A stretch of 64,000 nucleotides of DNA from Nitrospira sp. (GTDB taxonomy: Bacteria > Nitrospirota > Nitrospiria > Nitrospirales > Nitrospiraceae). Made by a program: the position numbers and the translations under genes. The notes beneath the pieces are model-generated. The model worked only from the letters and a program-made list of their open reading frames with translations, ran no database searches and was not told the DNA's origin. The stretch is from assembly GCA_009594995.1 (NCBI GenBank), contig VOPR01000011.1, forward strand, positions 18,186 to 82,185, given 5' to 3'. Every line of letters begins with the position of its first letter. Positions within the stretch are counted from its first letter, which is position 1. Of the stretch, positions 36,243 to 43,959 are shown one piece after another.

Positions 36243-36398
36243 TCAGCCCTGTAAACGGTACGGCGGGCCATTGTGTGAGCGTTGCTCGACGGCCAGGGCA
36301 TAAGCGGTGATGGCATAGCCGCACTGTCCGCAGGACAAGAATCCTCCGGTCGGGATCAGGCTATGTTGTCTGCAGCGAGGGCAGTCATAAATCTTCAT
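36243..36398 (-). CDS. 51-residue zinc-ribbon protein
   Basis: Complete frame MKIYDCPRCRQHSL...SCGQCGYAITAY, with cysteines at 6, 9, 23 and 26 as two CxxC knuckles 13 residues apart, typical of a minimal zinc ribbon. A strong GCAGGAGG ribosome-binding site precedes the ATG by five bases. It is the third gene of a minus-strand run of tiny proteins, 15 bases after the CTCGK protein. Probably a real small protein; its partner (RNA, DNA or protein) is unknown. Confidence 0.72.
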   Translation of the reverse strand: MKIYDCPRCRQHSLIPTGGFLSCGQCGYAITAYALAVEQRSHNGPPYRLQG

Positions 36399-36413
36399 CG
36401 GTAGCCTCCTGCG

Positions 36414-36632
36414 TTAGTGACAGAGATCACTGTGAAGCAATGGCGTCGCGCCAGTGGAGTGCGCTGGTTGCAGTTGCTGATATTCCGCAAACAGGCGAGC
36501 CACAGCGCTGGCAAACCTCGCGAAATCGTCGGGTTCGAAGTGTAAGGTGATTGGGCCGTAGCCAAACTGAACCTTACCGCAGGTGCACACATTGAGCGTG
36601 ACGGATCTGTCGGATTGTTCTAATGACTGCAT
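36414..36632 (-). CDS. 72-residue conserved-looking small protein
   Basis: Starts at ATG 36632 with AAGGAG about ten bases upstream. A beta strand pair NVCTCGKVQFGYGPITLHF carries two cysteines (16, 18) and is followed by an acidic helix DDFARFASAVARLFAEYQQL. The pattern recalls small proteins that I associate with Nitrospira genomes, but there is no named family. It lies between two zinc-ribbon genes in one operon and may share their function. Confidence 0.65.
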   Translation of the reverse strand: MQSLEQSDRSVTLNVCTCGKVQFGYGPITLHFEPDDFARFASAVARLFAEYQQLQPAHSTGATPLLHSDLCH

Positions 36633-36660
36633 GGGACGATGACTCCTTAGTTGGGGAGAA

Positions 36661-36864
36661 TCATTTAGGTTGTGCATTGCCGACAGGGGAAGATGTTGTT
36701 TCGTAAGCATGGAGCTGGTTGCAGCTATTTACCCGCGGCTTGGGTCCTCGAGGGACATGTCCCATGTGGGCCCTGCAGTTGACGCATCGCCAACGGCCTT
36801 CCGGCTGATAGAAATTCATAGATGGTTCGATCGCCAGATACCCTCCGCATCGGGAGCATTTCAT
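36661..36864 (-). CDS. 67-residue zinc-ribbon protein
   Basis: ATG at 36864 with AAAGGGA upstream. MKCSRCGGYL and RWRCVNCRAHMG give Cys3, 6, 27 and 30, a zinc ribbon, with a basic tail rich in Pro and polar residues. It is first in the run of three miniprotein genes on the minus strand (28 and 15 bases apart). A longer frame reaches 36990, but its extra N terminus has no start signal. Confidence 0.68.
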   Translation of the reverse strand: MKCSRCGGYLAIEPSMNFYQPEGRWRCVNCRAHMGHVPRGPKPRVNSCNQLHAYETTSSPVGNAQPK

Positions 36865-37565
36865 AGATAGGTCCCTTTCTGGTTGGCAGCCAAGTGAGAA
36901 GCCGTTGAATGGAGAGCTATGAAGTGGGTTCATCTCCAGTCTCTCCATCCAACGGGTTCGTTCGCGCTGCTCCAATGGACTGATGGGCATGGTCAGCGCC
37001 TTTTGCCTTCAGGCGAGGGAGTTAAACGGGCCGTTCAATTCCTAGTCGCATTGAAGGTAGGAACAGGGCGAATCTTTATATGATATCAATTCTCAAAATC
37101 ATTATATGGGAAGTTGGCTGGTGTAGGAATGTTTATTTTCCTGAATCAGGAACCTTACCGTAATGTTCTGGAGATGGTGCTTTCTCCAGACGCACGCCGA
37201 CTGAGGCCGCGGGTGCTGTCCCATGATTGGGTGCGTCGCGACTTCCCGCCGCCGTGCAGGCCGTAGAGATTTTTGGCGATCCTGTGCTTCAGGGCTGTAG
37301 TGCTCCCGTCCCTTCAATCACGTCCTGTTCGAAGCCTCCAATCCGCCAAGGCGGCTCTGTCCAGGGCTCTCTGGAATCGTCCAAGAGGGAATCATTGCTG
37401 TGAGTCCGGCGCTTGGTCTGTTCCGAGAGTCTCCCACGGCTTGAAGTTCTCGCGCGACGAATGCACGTCATTGGAACGGTGGACAGTTGAAGCGCTCCAA
37501 TCAAGCGATTGATCTAGTGGTAACTGGGTCTCAGTTGTCTGGGATCGACATGGGATTCTGAGTGA
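36865..37565. other. Gene-poor stretch with AT-rich island
   Basis: No credible gene. A low-GC patch at about 37072-37112 (TTTATATGATATCAATTC...) contains an imperfect inverted repeat and may hold the promoter of the minus-strand miniprotein operon. The frames of up to 79 codons (for example 37273-37512) lack start signals and recognisable content. Confidence 0.45.
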
Positions 37566-37774
37566 CGGAAGAGACAGGCTTACGGCCATGCGAAGCAGAC
37601 CACCCCGTTAACGCACGAGGTCAAGTGGATGCCGAGCGGGGATCGACGCTATGTCGATGTGCTAGATCGGGAGTTTGAGAAAGTTTGGCACCAAAAGTTG
37701 GCACCAACGGTAGAAATGACGGCCGAGCTATCCCGGCCAGAATCACAAGTGATTGAGAGGATTAAGGATGAAAA
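37566..37774 (+). pseudogene. Probable tyrosine-integrase C-terminal remnant
   Basis: The plus frame reads ...YGHAKQTTPLTHEVKWMPSG followed by DRRYVDVLDREFEKVWHQ. This aligns by eye with the end of phage-type integrases (LGH-x-x-x-x-TT...Y-x-H-x-x-P-x-D-R-x-x-V-x-x-LD). The catalytic tyrosine position is not preserved, no RHR part is found upstream, and a stop at 37563 closes the frame. The fragment abuts the 3' end of tRNA-Lys, a common integration site. The identification is by pattern memory only. Confidence 0.38.
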
Positions 37775-37850
<76 letters not shown>

Positions 37851-37904
37851 CACCGGTGTGCTTCGTGCACTATGTATTGATCGTGACGTGCCTGATAGAG
37901 CGAT

Positions 37905-37981
37905 TGGTGCGCCTGACAGGATTTGAACCTGTGGCCCTCAGCTCCGGAGGCTGATGCTCTATCCAGCTGAGCTACAGGCGC
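37905..37981 (-). tRNA. tRNA-Arg (anticodon CCG), CCA encoded
   Basis: The acceptor stem GCGCCTG/CAGGCGC, anticodon arm TCAGC-CTCCGGA-GCTGA and T arm ACAGG-TTCAAAT-CCTGT pair on the minus strand, with CCA at 37905-37907. It lies 54 bases upstream of tRNA-Lys in the same direction, so they are probably co-transcribed. Confidence 0.97.
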
Positions 37982-38048
37982 TCCCGTCGATCAGACCAGG
38001 CACCTTAGCATAGCGTTTCCATTTCTGTCTAGGGAGTTGAAGGGTGAT

Positions 38049-38657
38049 CTAGACGAATCCATATGGCAGGAGCAGTTCGTCGTCTGACTCTAGTTGGGCT
38101 GAGTGCAGGGTCGACAAGGCAATGGCCTCGTCTTCTGCTAGTCGATGCAAATCCGTTCGCAGGCTGGGTGATAGCCGGACAATAGGTACGGCGGTTTGGA
38201 CTGTGCAGGCGCCATGGACCATCCCATTGGTTTCGCTGGGAATGCCCATCGTGCGGCAGGTAATGGGTCTGAACGCATACACGCTGCAGCTTCCGTCTGC
38301 AGCCAGGGCTGGGCAAGGAAGGTCTCCGAAGCGTTCAACCATGTCGTCGATGCTGCTGTCCGTCAAACTATCCAGCCCTGGTTTGGATTGAAGAATCGGG
38401 TAGGCCGCCTCAAGCAAAGCGATTTGCTCACGAGCCCGCGCCACGACGGTGAGCTTATGGGCGGAGGGCAGCGTGTCGAGCCCCCGCTGCAATTCCAGGG
38501 CGTCGAGCCTGGTGATGGGGAAGATGCCGATGCAGCACTGGCAGCAACCTTGGCTGCATGGAATGGCGCCAAGCAGTGAGGCGCGGGCGCGCCGAAACCA
38601 GTGCGAGGCTTGTTGGAACAAGGGCAGCGGGAGCGGAGAGGACACGTCGGTCCCCAT
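38049..38657 (-). CDS. YkgJ-type cysteine-cluster protein, second copy
   Basis: 202 residues with CSQGCCQCCIG near residue 34-44 and the later CPALAADGSCSVYAFRPITCR, the YkgJ zinc/iron-chelating layout. It is shorter than the copy at 24 kb and starts five bases after the upstream gene's stop, so the two are co-transcribed. Family function is unknown; a metal-binding role is likely. Confidence 0.82.
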   Translation of the reverse strand: MGTDVSSPLPLPLFQQASHWFRRARASLLGAIPCSQGCCQCCIGIFPITRLDALELQRGLDTLPSAHKLTVVARAREQIALLEAAYPILQSKPGLDSLTDSSIDDMVERFGDLPCPALAADGSCSVYAFRPITCRTMGIPSETNGMVHGACTVQTAVPIVRLSPSLRTDLHRLAEDEAIALSTLHSAQLESDDELLLPYGFV

Positions 38658-38662
38658 GAGTC

Positions 38663-39220
38663 CTACTCCTCGGACAGGGACAGATCGACGATGAGTTCTC
38701 CCTTCGGAGAGAAAAATCCTTGCCGATCAATTTGCACGATACCGTTACAGTGTTCTTGGAAAAACTCAAGGATCCAGCCGTTGAAATCGTAGCCTTCTTC
38801 CGTGACATCGGCTTCGACCATGCGCGTGGTCAGGATGAAACGCGCGCGTGTGACGTGTTCCTGTGCGAGGCTGGCTTCAAGGTCGTCATGGGAGGACAGG
38901 TCTTCCAGAAATTGTTTCTGCTCCTGCTCAAACAGGTCCTGATAGGTGCCGCGATCGCGGACGCAAAACACCTGGATCGGCTTGCGTTCGCGCGCATAGC
39001 CCAGAATAACCTGGACCCACGCCCATTCATCCAGCATGGAATCGTTCATGTCGGGGGGCAGAATCGGCAGTTGCCCACGGGATTTCAAAAACTCCACCAG
39101 CAGGCGAAGCGGGGGGGCATTGTCATTCTTGCAGAAGACCCGTGAATAGATGACCGCTTCCGGGGCGGCGCCCTCTGCAGGCTGGGCATTCGAAGGAAGT
39201 ATGGGAAGTTCTTTGGCCAT
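38663..39220 (-). CDS. Hypothetical protein
   Basis: 185 residues from ATG 39220. It has an acidic, mixed alpha/beta composition, a start MAKELPILPS, a DMNDSMLDEWAWVQV segment and no signal peptide or membrane helix. Coding is supported by length, normal codon use and an operon with the YkgJ gene. I do not recognise the family. The frame extends upstream to 39310 but without a convincing ribosome-binding site. Confidence 0.6.
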   Translation of the reverse strand: MAKELPILPSNAQPAEGAAPEAVIYSRVFCKNDNAPPLRLLVEFLKSRGQLPILPPDMNDSMLDEWAWVQVILGYARERKPIQVFCVRDRGTYQDLFEQEQKQFLEDLSSHDDLEASLAQEHVTRARFILTTRMVEADVTEEGYDFNGWILEFFQEHCNGIVQIDRQGFFSPKGELIVDLSLSEE

Positions 39221-39517
39221 GAAGACGCCTCTTGTTCCTGAGTGATACGCTGCGCGACGACGCGCCGCCGTACTGTACTCTGTGATCCACGTGACGCGCA
39301 AGGGCGTCAATCGCGCCTGTCGCCTGTCTGAATGCGTATGATTCCAGGTGGCGGCTCTTGACAGCCCCTAGGGCTTTGGATACACTCTCGCCCTGTTTTC
39401 GGACTGATTCTGCAGACCACGCGCAGATTTCCGGCTCCACCTCTGTACGTACGAGTTTATAGATCGCAGACCGCACAAGTCAGTTCACTTTCATTCGTTG
39501 TTCAAAGGGAGGAACGC

Positions 39518-39805
39518 ATGGCCAAGTCGATGACGAAATCGCAGATTGCTGACCATCTTGCTGGAAAGGCGGGCATTACGAAAAAGACGGCTGTCCAATT
39601 TTTGGACGATTTCGCCGCCCTTGCCTATCGCGAAGCGAAGAACGCTTTCGTGGTCCCCGGCATCGGAAAGTTGGTGCTTGCCAATCGGAAGGCGCGCATG
39701 GGCCGGAATCCGCAGACCGGCGAGCCGATCAAGATTCCCGCCAAGCGCGTGGTGAAGTTCCGGGTCGCGAAGATGGCCAAAGATTCGATCCTCGGAAAGA
39801 AGTAA
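39518..39805 (+). CDS. HU-like DNA-binding protein
   Basis: 95 residues of the HU/IHF family: MTKSQIADHLAGKAGITKKTAVQFLDD as the helical dimer part, and GRNPQTGEPIKIPAKRVVKF as the beta arm with the conserved RNP. HU bends and compacts DNA. AAAGGGAGG lies upstream of the ATG and a terminator follows immediately. It is a single-gene unit. Confidence 0.93.
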   Translation: MAKSMTKSQIADHLAGKAGITKKTAVQFLDDFAALAYREAKNAFVVPGIGKLVLANRKARMGRNPQTGEPIKIPAKRVVKFRVAKMAKDSILGKK

Positions 39806-39830
39806 TCAGCCTCGTTCCTCTTTCGACACC

Positions 39831-39870
39831 AGGGCCGGTGCTTCTCTTAAGGCACCGGCCCTCGCATTTT
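39831..39870 (+). terminator. Rho-independent terminator of the HU gene
   Basis: An 11-base stem, AGGGCCGGTGC (39831-39841) with GCACCGGCCCT (39852-39862), is followed by CGCATTTT. It ends the HU transcript and may also serve the convergent ThiS-like gene. Confidence 0.85.
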
Positions 39871-39913
39871 GTGCAGCCGGTTCGCTGCCATTCAGTCGTC
39901 AGGACCTGCAACG

Positions 39914-40186
39914 CTAGAATGACGGAGCCAGTCCGCTTCCGCCGGCACCGTCATGCCCCACGAAGCGCACAGCGTCTCCGTCCTGGACAATCGAATCCTC
40001 GCTGGCGATACGTTTGTTGATGGTGACCAGCACCTTTTTCTCCCGCAAGAGCTGGAGCATGTGACGAAGGCCGCGGCCCTGTCGTTGAATCACCTGCCGC
40101 ACCGTCACCGGAGCGGGCAGTTCGCAGGCAAGGTCCCGTTCTCCGTCGGTCGTTTGAAGTTGCCCCATAAGTGTAATCGTGATCAT
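39914..40186 (-). CDS. ThiS/MoaD-like beta-grasp protein with C-terminal extension
   Basis: 90 residues fitting the MoaD/ThiS ubiquitin-like fold, with the family's KVLVTINKRIASEDSIVQDG turn followed by DAVRFVGHDG. The diglycine that should end a sulfur carrier is at 82-83 but is followed by SGLAPSF. Such a protein would need trimming before activation, or it may not be a sulfur carrier. No moeB/thiF, thiG or moaE gene is adjacent. Confidence 0.75.
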   Translation of the reverse strand: MITITLMGQLQTTDGERDLACELPAPVTVRQVIQRQGRGLRHMLQLLREKKVLVTINKRIASEDSIVQDGDAVRFVGHDGAGGSGLAPSF

Positions 40187-40290
40187 ACGACGCGTGTCCT
40201 CTTGATCTATAGGCAGCCGTTTTCATTGCGCCTGTCGGAGGCATGGAACCAAATTGACTCCCCTCGTCGGCCGCGACTAATATTACCACT

Positions 40291-40692
40291 ATGCAATCCC
40301 TCAATATCCAGCGGCCGGGCATGCCGGATCTCCAATTTGTTCTCGTGGTCTCTGCACTGTGTACCTCTGGTCTCGAGACGCTGAACGTGCCGGAAGATCT
40401 GCGTCGCAGAGTGTTTGATGCCTGTTGGGCGCTCGTCAGTACCGATCCGCCGCCGACCTCCCGGCAGGAGCGTGTGCTGGATTTGCGGTCGGGAACGGAG
40501 TTGACGCTCGACGCGTTGGTTGCCACGATTCGCCAACTCTTCACGGAAGCGGGAATTGACACGCTGACCTGGGACCATCCGCCCAGCGAGCCCACGCGTC
40601 CCAGCAGTCCTGCCGCAGAGCCGCTCATTGATCGTTTGCAGAAGTTGTATCCGGACCCTCCTCCCACTTCAGGCCCGTCTGACCGCAACTAG
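40291..40692 (+). CDS. Hypothetical protein
   Basis: 133 residues with a plausible central helical part (DLRRRVFDACWALVST) and a Pro/Ser-rich C terminus. No signal, membrane segment or known motif. No clear ribosome-binding site. It is divergent from the ThiS-like gene. Accepted as coding because of length and normal composition; evidence is modest. Confidence 0.45.
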   Translation: MQSLNIQRPGMPDLQFVLVVSALCTSGLETLNVPEDLRRRVFDACWALVSTDPPPTSRQERVLDLRSGTELTLDALVATIRQLFTEAGIDTLTWDHPPSEPTRPSSPAAEPLIDRLQKLYPDPPPTSGPSDRN

Positions 40693-40844
40693 CCGCCCCG
40701 TCGCAGTTCTCGTTCGCTAGGCACAGACCAGCTGGGCGAGAAGGGCCCGGACGAGTGCCAAGGCGCATTTTTACGGACAGCTTTTCCACTGTGCCGGAAC
40801 GAGGTATGATGCGCCCGTCGGATCCATTTGATTGAAGGGGTGTC

Positions 40845-41402
40845 ATGCAGATTACGCCGACGCCGCTCAGCGGCCTGTTTCAGATTGAACCTGATGTCTT
40901 CGGGGACGCGCGGGGAAAGTTCGTCGAGATCTTTCGTGAGTCCCGTTATGGCGCGGCCGGAATCGACAAGCCCTTTGTGCAGGATAATTTTTCCTGGTCC
41001 GTCCGTGGCACGTTGAGAGGCCTCCACTATCAATTGGCTCGGCCTCAGGGGAAGTTAGTGATGGTCGTGAAGGGCACAGTCTATGATGTCGCGGTCGATA
41101 TTCGTCAGGGCTCACCGACGTTCGGGCAATCGTACGGGGTGGAACTGTCCGATACGAACATGCGACAGTTGTATATTCCTCCCGGGTTTGCCCATGGATT
41201 TTGCGTGCTCAGCGAGGAAGCCGGATTTCTGTATAAATGCACGGATGTGTATTCGCCGCCGGATGAGCGGGGCATCATCTGGAATGATCCGGCGTTGGCC
41301 ATTGCCTGGCCCATTACGGCACCGATCCTTTCAGCGAAAGATCAGGCGTACAAGTGTCTCGCCGACATGACTGCGGAATTGCCTCGGTATCCGGCTCGTT
41401 AA
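40845..41402 (+). CDS. rfbC: dTDP-4-dehydrorhamnose 3,5-epimerase
   Basis: 185 residues with the RmlC cupin: DNFSWSVRGTLRGLHYQ, KLVMVVKGTVYDVAVDIR, YIPPGFAHGFCVLS and YKCTDVYSP. The catalytic His (LHYQ) and Tyr regions are intact. The enzyme epimerises dTDP-4-keto-6-deoxyglucose at C3 and C5 for dTDP-L-rhamnose. The other rml genes are not here, so it is an isolated copy. A weak GGGGTG precedes the ATG. Confidence 0.95.
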   Translation: MQITPTPLSGLFQIEPDVFGDARGKFVEIFRESRYGAAGIDKPFVQDNFSWSVRGTLRGLHYQLARPQGKLVMVVKGTVYDVAVDIRQGSPTFGQSYGVELSDTNMRQLYIPPGFAHGFCVLSEEAGFLYKCTDVYSPPDERGIIWNDPALAIAWPITAPILSAKDQAYKCLADMTAELPRYPAR

Positions 41403-41580
41403 CCGCAGAACCTGCATTGTTCGATTCAATCCTCTTCTGTGCTCGATCAAGCCCGGATTTCTTCATCAGCGGCAAAGCCTGTCCGTCGTCGATGGCGTAG
41501 TCGTAGCGACGGCTCTCGTTGCAACAAAGCCATCAGCGGCGAACCTTCCGTCTTGCTGTGCGGTGAAGCTCCGTGCTATG

Positions 41581-41595
41581 TAGGAATCATTCCTG
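41581..41595 (+). promoter_or_regulatory. Per-box-like palindrome upstream of the Fur-family gene
   Basis: TAGGAAT-C-ATTCCTG: a 7-1-7 inverted repeat with six perfect pairs, the same geometry as PerR/Fur operators. It ends 17 bases before the chosen ATG of the regulator gene, suggesting autoregulation. It was found by eye. Confidence 0.45.
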
Positions 41596-41611
41596 TCTAG
41601 CAATCACTGGT

Positions 41612-42064
41612 ATGACGCTTGATCCGCAGGACATTCAGACTCGTTTTCGCCGGCACGCGGTTCGTGTCACCCGTCAGCGGGCGGCCATTTACGCGGCCTT
41701 GGCCGGGACCACGAGTCATCCGACTGCCGAGGACCTGTATCGGCTGGTGAAGCGTCAGCAGCCGATGATATCCCGCAATACTGTCTACTACACGTTGGGT
41801 GTCTTGCGGAAAGCCGGGTTGGTACAGGAAGTCAACGTGGGTCATGCTGTGGCGCGGTTTGACGGGAATGTGAGCATGCACCATCATCTTATCTGTCTGG
41901 GGTGCAGTCAGATCATAGATGTGATGGATGAAGGTCTGAACCGATTGGATCTGTCGAACGGGCAGGCGAGGGGATTTCACGTGGTCGGGCATCGAGTGGA
42001 GTTTCACGGATATTGTGCAAGTTGTCGGCAGACACAGCACGACGCGCCACCGCGTCGCGGGTAG
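41612..42064 (+). CDS. Fur-family regulator, PerR-like
   Basis: About 150 residues. It has a winged-helix N domain (RQRAAIYAALAGTTSHPTAEDLY), NTVYYTLGVLRKAGLV as the recognition region, HHHLICLGC as the regulatory metal site, and CLGC/CASC zinc knuckles in the C domain. The close linkage to rubrerythrin 26 bases downstream favours PerR-type peroxide sensing over Fur or Zur, but the assignment needs phylogeny. ATG at 41612 is preferred: the longer GTG at 41573 would put the palindrome inside the gene. Confidence 0.85.
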   Translation: MTLDPQDIQTRFRRHAVRVTRQRAAIYAALAGTTSHPTAEDLYRLVKRQQPMISRNTVYYTLGVLRKAGLVQEVNVGHAVARFDGNVSMHHHLICLGCSQIIDVMDEGLNRLDLSNGQARGFHVVGHRVEFHGYCASCRQTQHDAPPRRG

Positions 42065-42090
42065 GCGTCAATTTACTGAAGGAGGAGCGC

Positions 42091-42516
42091 ATGGGAAACA
42101 GTTTGAAGGGTACGAAAAGTCACGAAAATCTCAAACACGCGTTTGCCGGTGAGTCGCAGGCCAATCGCCGGTATCTGTATTTTGCGCGTCGCGCCGACAT
42201 TGAAGGGTATCCCGATGTCGGAGGGCTCTTCCGTGACACATCCGAAGCGGAAACCGGCCACGCCTTTGGGCACTTGGATTTCCTGAAGGAAGTCGGCGAT
42301 CCCGCCACCGGCGTGCCGATCGGAAACACCGAAGCGAATTTGAAGTCCGCCATCGAAGGCGAAACCTACGAATATACCCAGATGTATCCGGGGATGGCGA
42401 AGACCGCGCGTGACGAAGGGTTCTCGGAATTGGCGGAGTGGTTTGAGACGTTGGCGAAAGCCGAGCGGTCTCATGCCAATCGCTTCACCAAGGGCCTCGA
42501 CAGCTTGAAGCAGTAA
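42091..42516 (+). CDS. Rubrerythrin
   Basis: 141 residues of the rubrerythrin diiron fold: [45 protein letters not shown] and [11 protein letters not shown] provide the Glu/His ligands of the non-haem diiron centre. The usual C-terminal rubredoxin domain is missing, so it needs an outside electron donor. It detoxifies hydrogen peroxide. A strong GAAGGAGGAGC precedes the ATG. It forms an operon with the PerR-like gene and the Fe-S and DUF3501 genes downstream. Confidence 0.93.
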   Translation: MGNSLKGTKSHENLKHAFAGESQANRRYLYFARRADIEGYPDVGGLFRDTSEAETGHAFGHLDFLKEVGDPATGVPIGNTEANLKSAIEGETYEYTQMYPGMAKTARDEGFSELAEWFETLAKAERSHANRFTKGLDSLKQ

Positions 42517-42583
42517 GAGCCCATCGCGCACAGGATCGGGCTCCTATCGATCAGGGGGGGCGGAGGTCTCTCCGACCCCCCTG
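42517..42583 (+). other. Two hairpins between rubrerythrin and the Fe-S gene
   Basis: GAGCCC (42517-42522) can pair with GGGCTC (42538-42543). A longer stem, CAGGGGGG (42552-42559) with CCCCCCTG (42576-42583), has an inner CGGAG/CTCCG pair. There is no T-run, so it is a weak terminator or an RNA processing element that would set different mRNA levels in the operon. Confidence 0.55.
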
Positions 42584-42624
42584 TATCCTGCCCAATCAGT
42601 ACGTGTCACAAGGATTTCCCTTCT

Positions 42625-43911
42625 GTGAAAGAACTGCGTCTTCTCCAACCCATCGATCCGGCAACGCTTGAGCAGGAAACCCTGCGGATCTACGATGTCT
42701 GCGACGGCTGCCGCCGCTGCTTCAATCTTTGCCCGTCCTTCAATACGCTACTGGACCGCATCGATGAGTACGAGAGCGATGTCAGCAAATTCACGCCGGC
42801 CGATCATCATCGAGTCGTCGATGAATGTTACTATTGCAAGCTTTGCTACAATCACTGCCCTTACACGCCCCCGCATCAATACGGGATCGATTTCCCGCTC
42901 CTCATGGCGGTCTGGAAAAAGCGATTGGCCGGTGTGCGAGGGATCCGGTGGCGGGATTGGCTGCTGACCAGGACTGATCTTCTGGGGCGACTGAATAGCG
43001 CCCTCGCGCCGTTGGTGAATTGGGGGTTGAACCAGGGGTGGGTAAGAGGCCTCATGCAAACCGTAATGGGGGTGCATCGAGACCGGCAGGTCTTGCACTA
43101 TCAGCGCGAAACATTTGTGCGTTGGTGGGCAGGACGGTCGTCCGAGGAAAAACCTGCTACTGGAAAGAAAGTGGCGTTGTTCGCCAGTTGTCTCGTCAAT
43201 TATCAGGCGACCGATGTCGGCAAGGCGACCGTGCAGGTGCTGGAAAAAAACGGTGTTCAGATAGTTTTGCCGGATCAGTCTTGTTGCGGCATGCCGTCCT
43301 TTGATACCGGGGATACCGCAGCGATGGTGACGGCGGCACAGCGGACGATTGCCTCCCTGAAGCCCTGGGTCGATCAAGGGTATGATGTCGTCATTCCCAC
43401 TCCCAGTTGCAGTCTCATGGTGAAGCGGGAATACGCGAATCTCCTTGCCGGGGACGATGCCACGCGAGTGGCCAGCCAAACGTACGATGTTTGCGAGTAT
43501 CTCATGAAACTCAAGCGGGAGGGCCGCCTGGCGACAGATTTCACGCAGAAGCCGGGGCGGGTGGCCTATCAAGTGCCCTGTCACTTACGCGACCAAAACA
43601 TCGGGTTTAAGTCGAAAGAGCTCATGGAATGTGCCGGTGCCCAGGTTGAGGTCATCGAAAAATGCTCCGGCCATGATGGCTCTTGGTCCGCCAAGACAGA
43701 ATTCTTCCCGCTTTCGATGAAGATTGCACAGAAAGCCGTGCGCATGGTCGAACAGGCTCCGGCGGATCTTGTGGCATCCGATTGTCCGCTCGCAGGCCTT
43801 CAACTCGATCAAGCCGGCGCTGCGTCCCATGTCGGGGGGAAAGCCGCGCGGCATCCGATCCAGATTGTGCGTGATGCCTATGGGTTGCCCAGCGATCCGC
43901 GGGCCTCGTAG
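42625..43911 (+). CDS. Heterodisulfide-reductase-like Fe-S protein (two 4Fe-4S + CCG domains)
   Basis: 428 residues. Two ferredoxin-type clusters (Cys26, 29, 32, 36 and 68, 71, 74, 78) precede two cysteine-rich CCG-like domains: SCLVNY...DQSCCGMPSF, then VPCHLRDQN...KCSGHDG and SDCPLAG. The layout is like GlpC/GlcF/HdrD proteins that pass electrons between a donor and a catalytic partner. Here it may connect to rubrerythrin rather than to a glycerol- or glycolate-oxidase subunit, none of which is adjacent. The start is GTG with AAGGA upstream. A known recurring neighbour set is rubrerythrin plus DUF3501. Confidence 0.88.
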   Translation: MKELRLLQPIDPATLEQETLRIYDVCDGCRRCFNLCPSFNTLLDRIDEYESDVSKFTPADHHRVVDECYYCKLCYNHCPYTPPHQYGIDFPLLMAVWKKRLAGVRGIRWRDWLLTRTDLLGRLNSALAPLVNWGLNQGWVRGLMQTVMGVHRDRQVLHYQRETFVRWWAGRSSEEKPATGKKVALFASCLVNYQATDVGKATVQVLEKNGVQIVLPDQSCCGMPSFDTGDTAAMVTAAQRTIASLKPWVDQGYDVVIPTPSCSLMVKREYANLLAGDDATRVASQTYDVCEYLMKLKREGRLATDFTQKPGRVAYQVPCHLRDQNIGFKSKELMECAGAQVEVIEKCSGHDGSWSAKTEFFPLSMKIAQKAVRMVEQAPADLVASDCPLAGLQLDQAGAASHVGGKAARHPIQIVRDAYGLPSDPRAS

Positions 43912-43959
43912 CCAATAGTATGACCTCTTTGTCATCGATTTGTTGTCCCGGACAGAATT

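Noticed and set aside
35863..36324. A 153-codon minus frame in the gene-poor region
   Set aside because: Overlaps the 51-residue zinc-ribbon gene that has a much better ribosome-binding site; composition looks random.
36864..36990. N-terminal extension of the 67-residue zinc-ribbon protein
   Set aside because: No start signal, and the zinc-ribbon ATG at 36864 has a ribosome-binding site.
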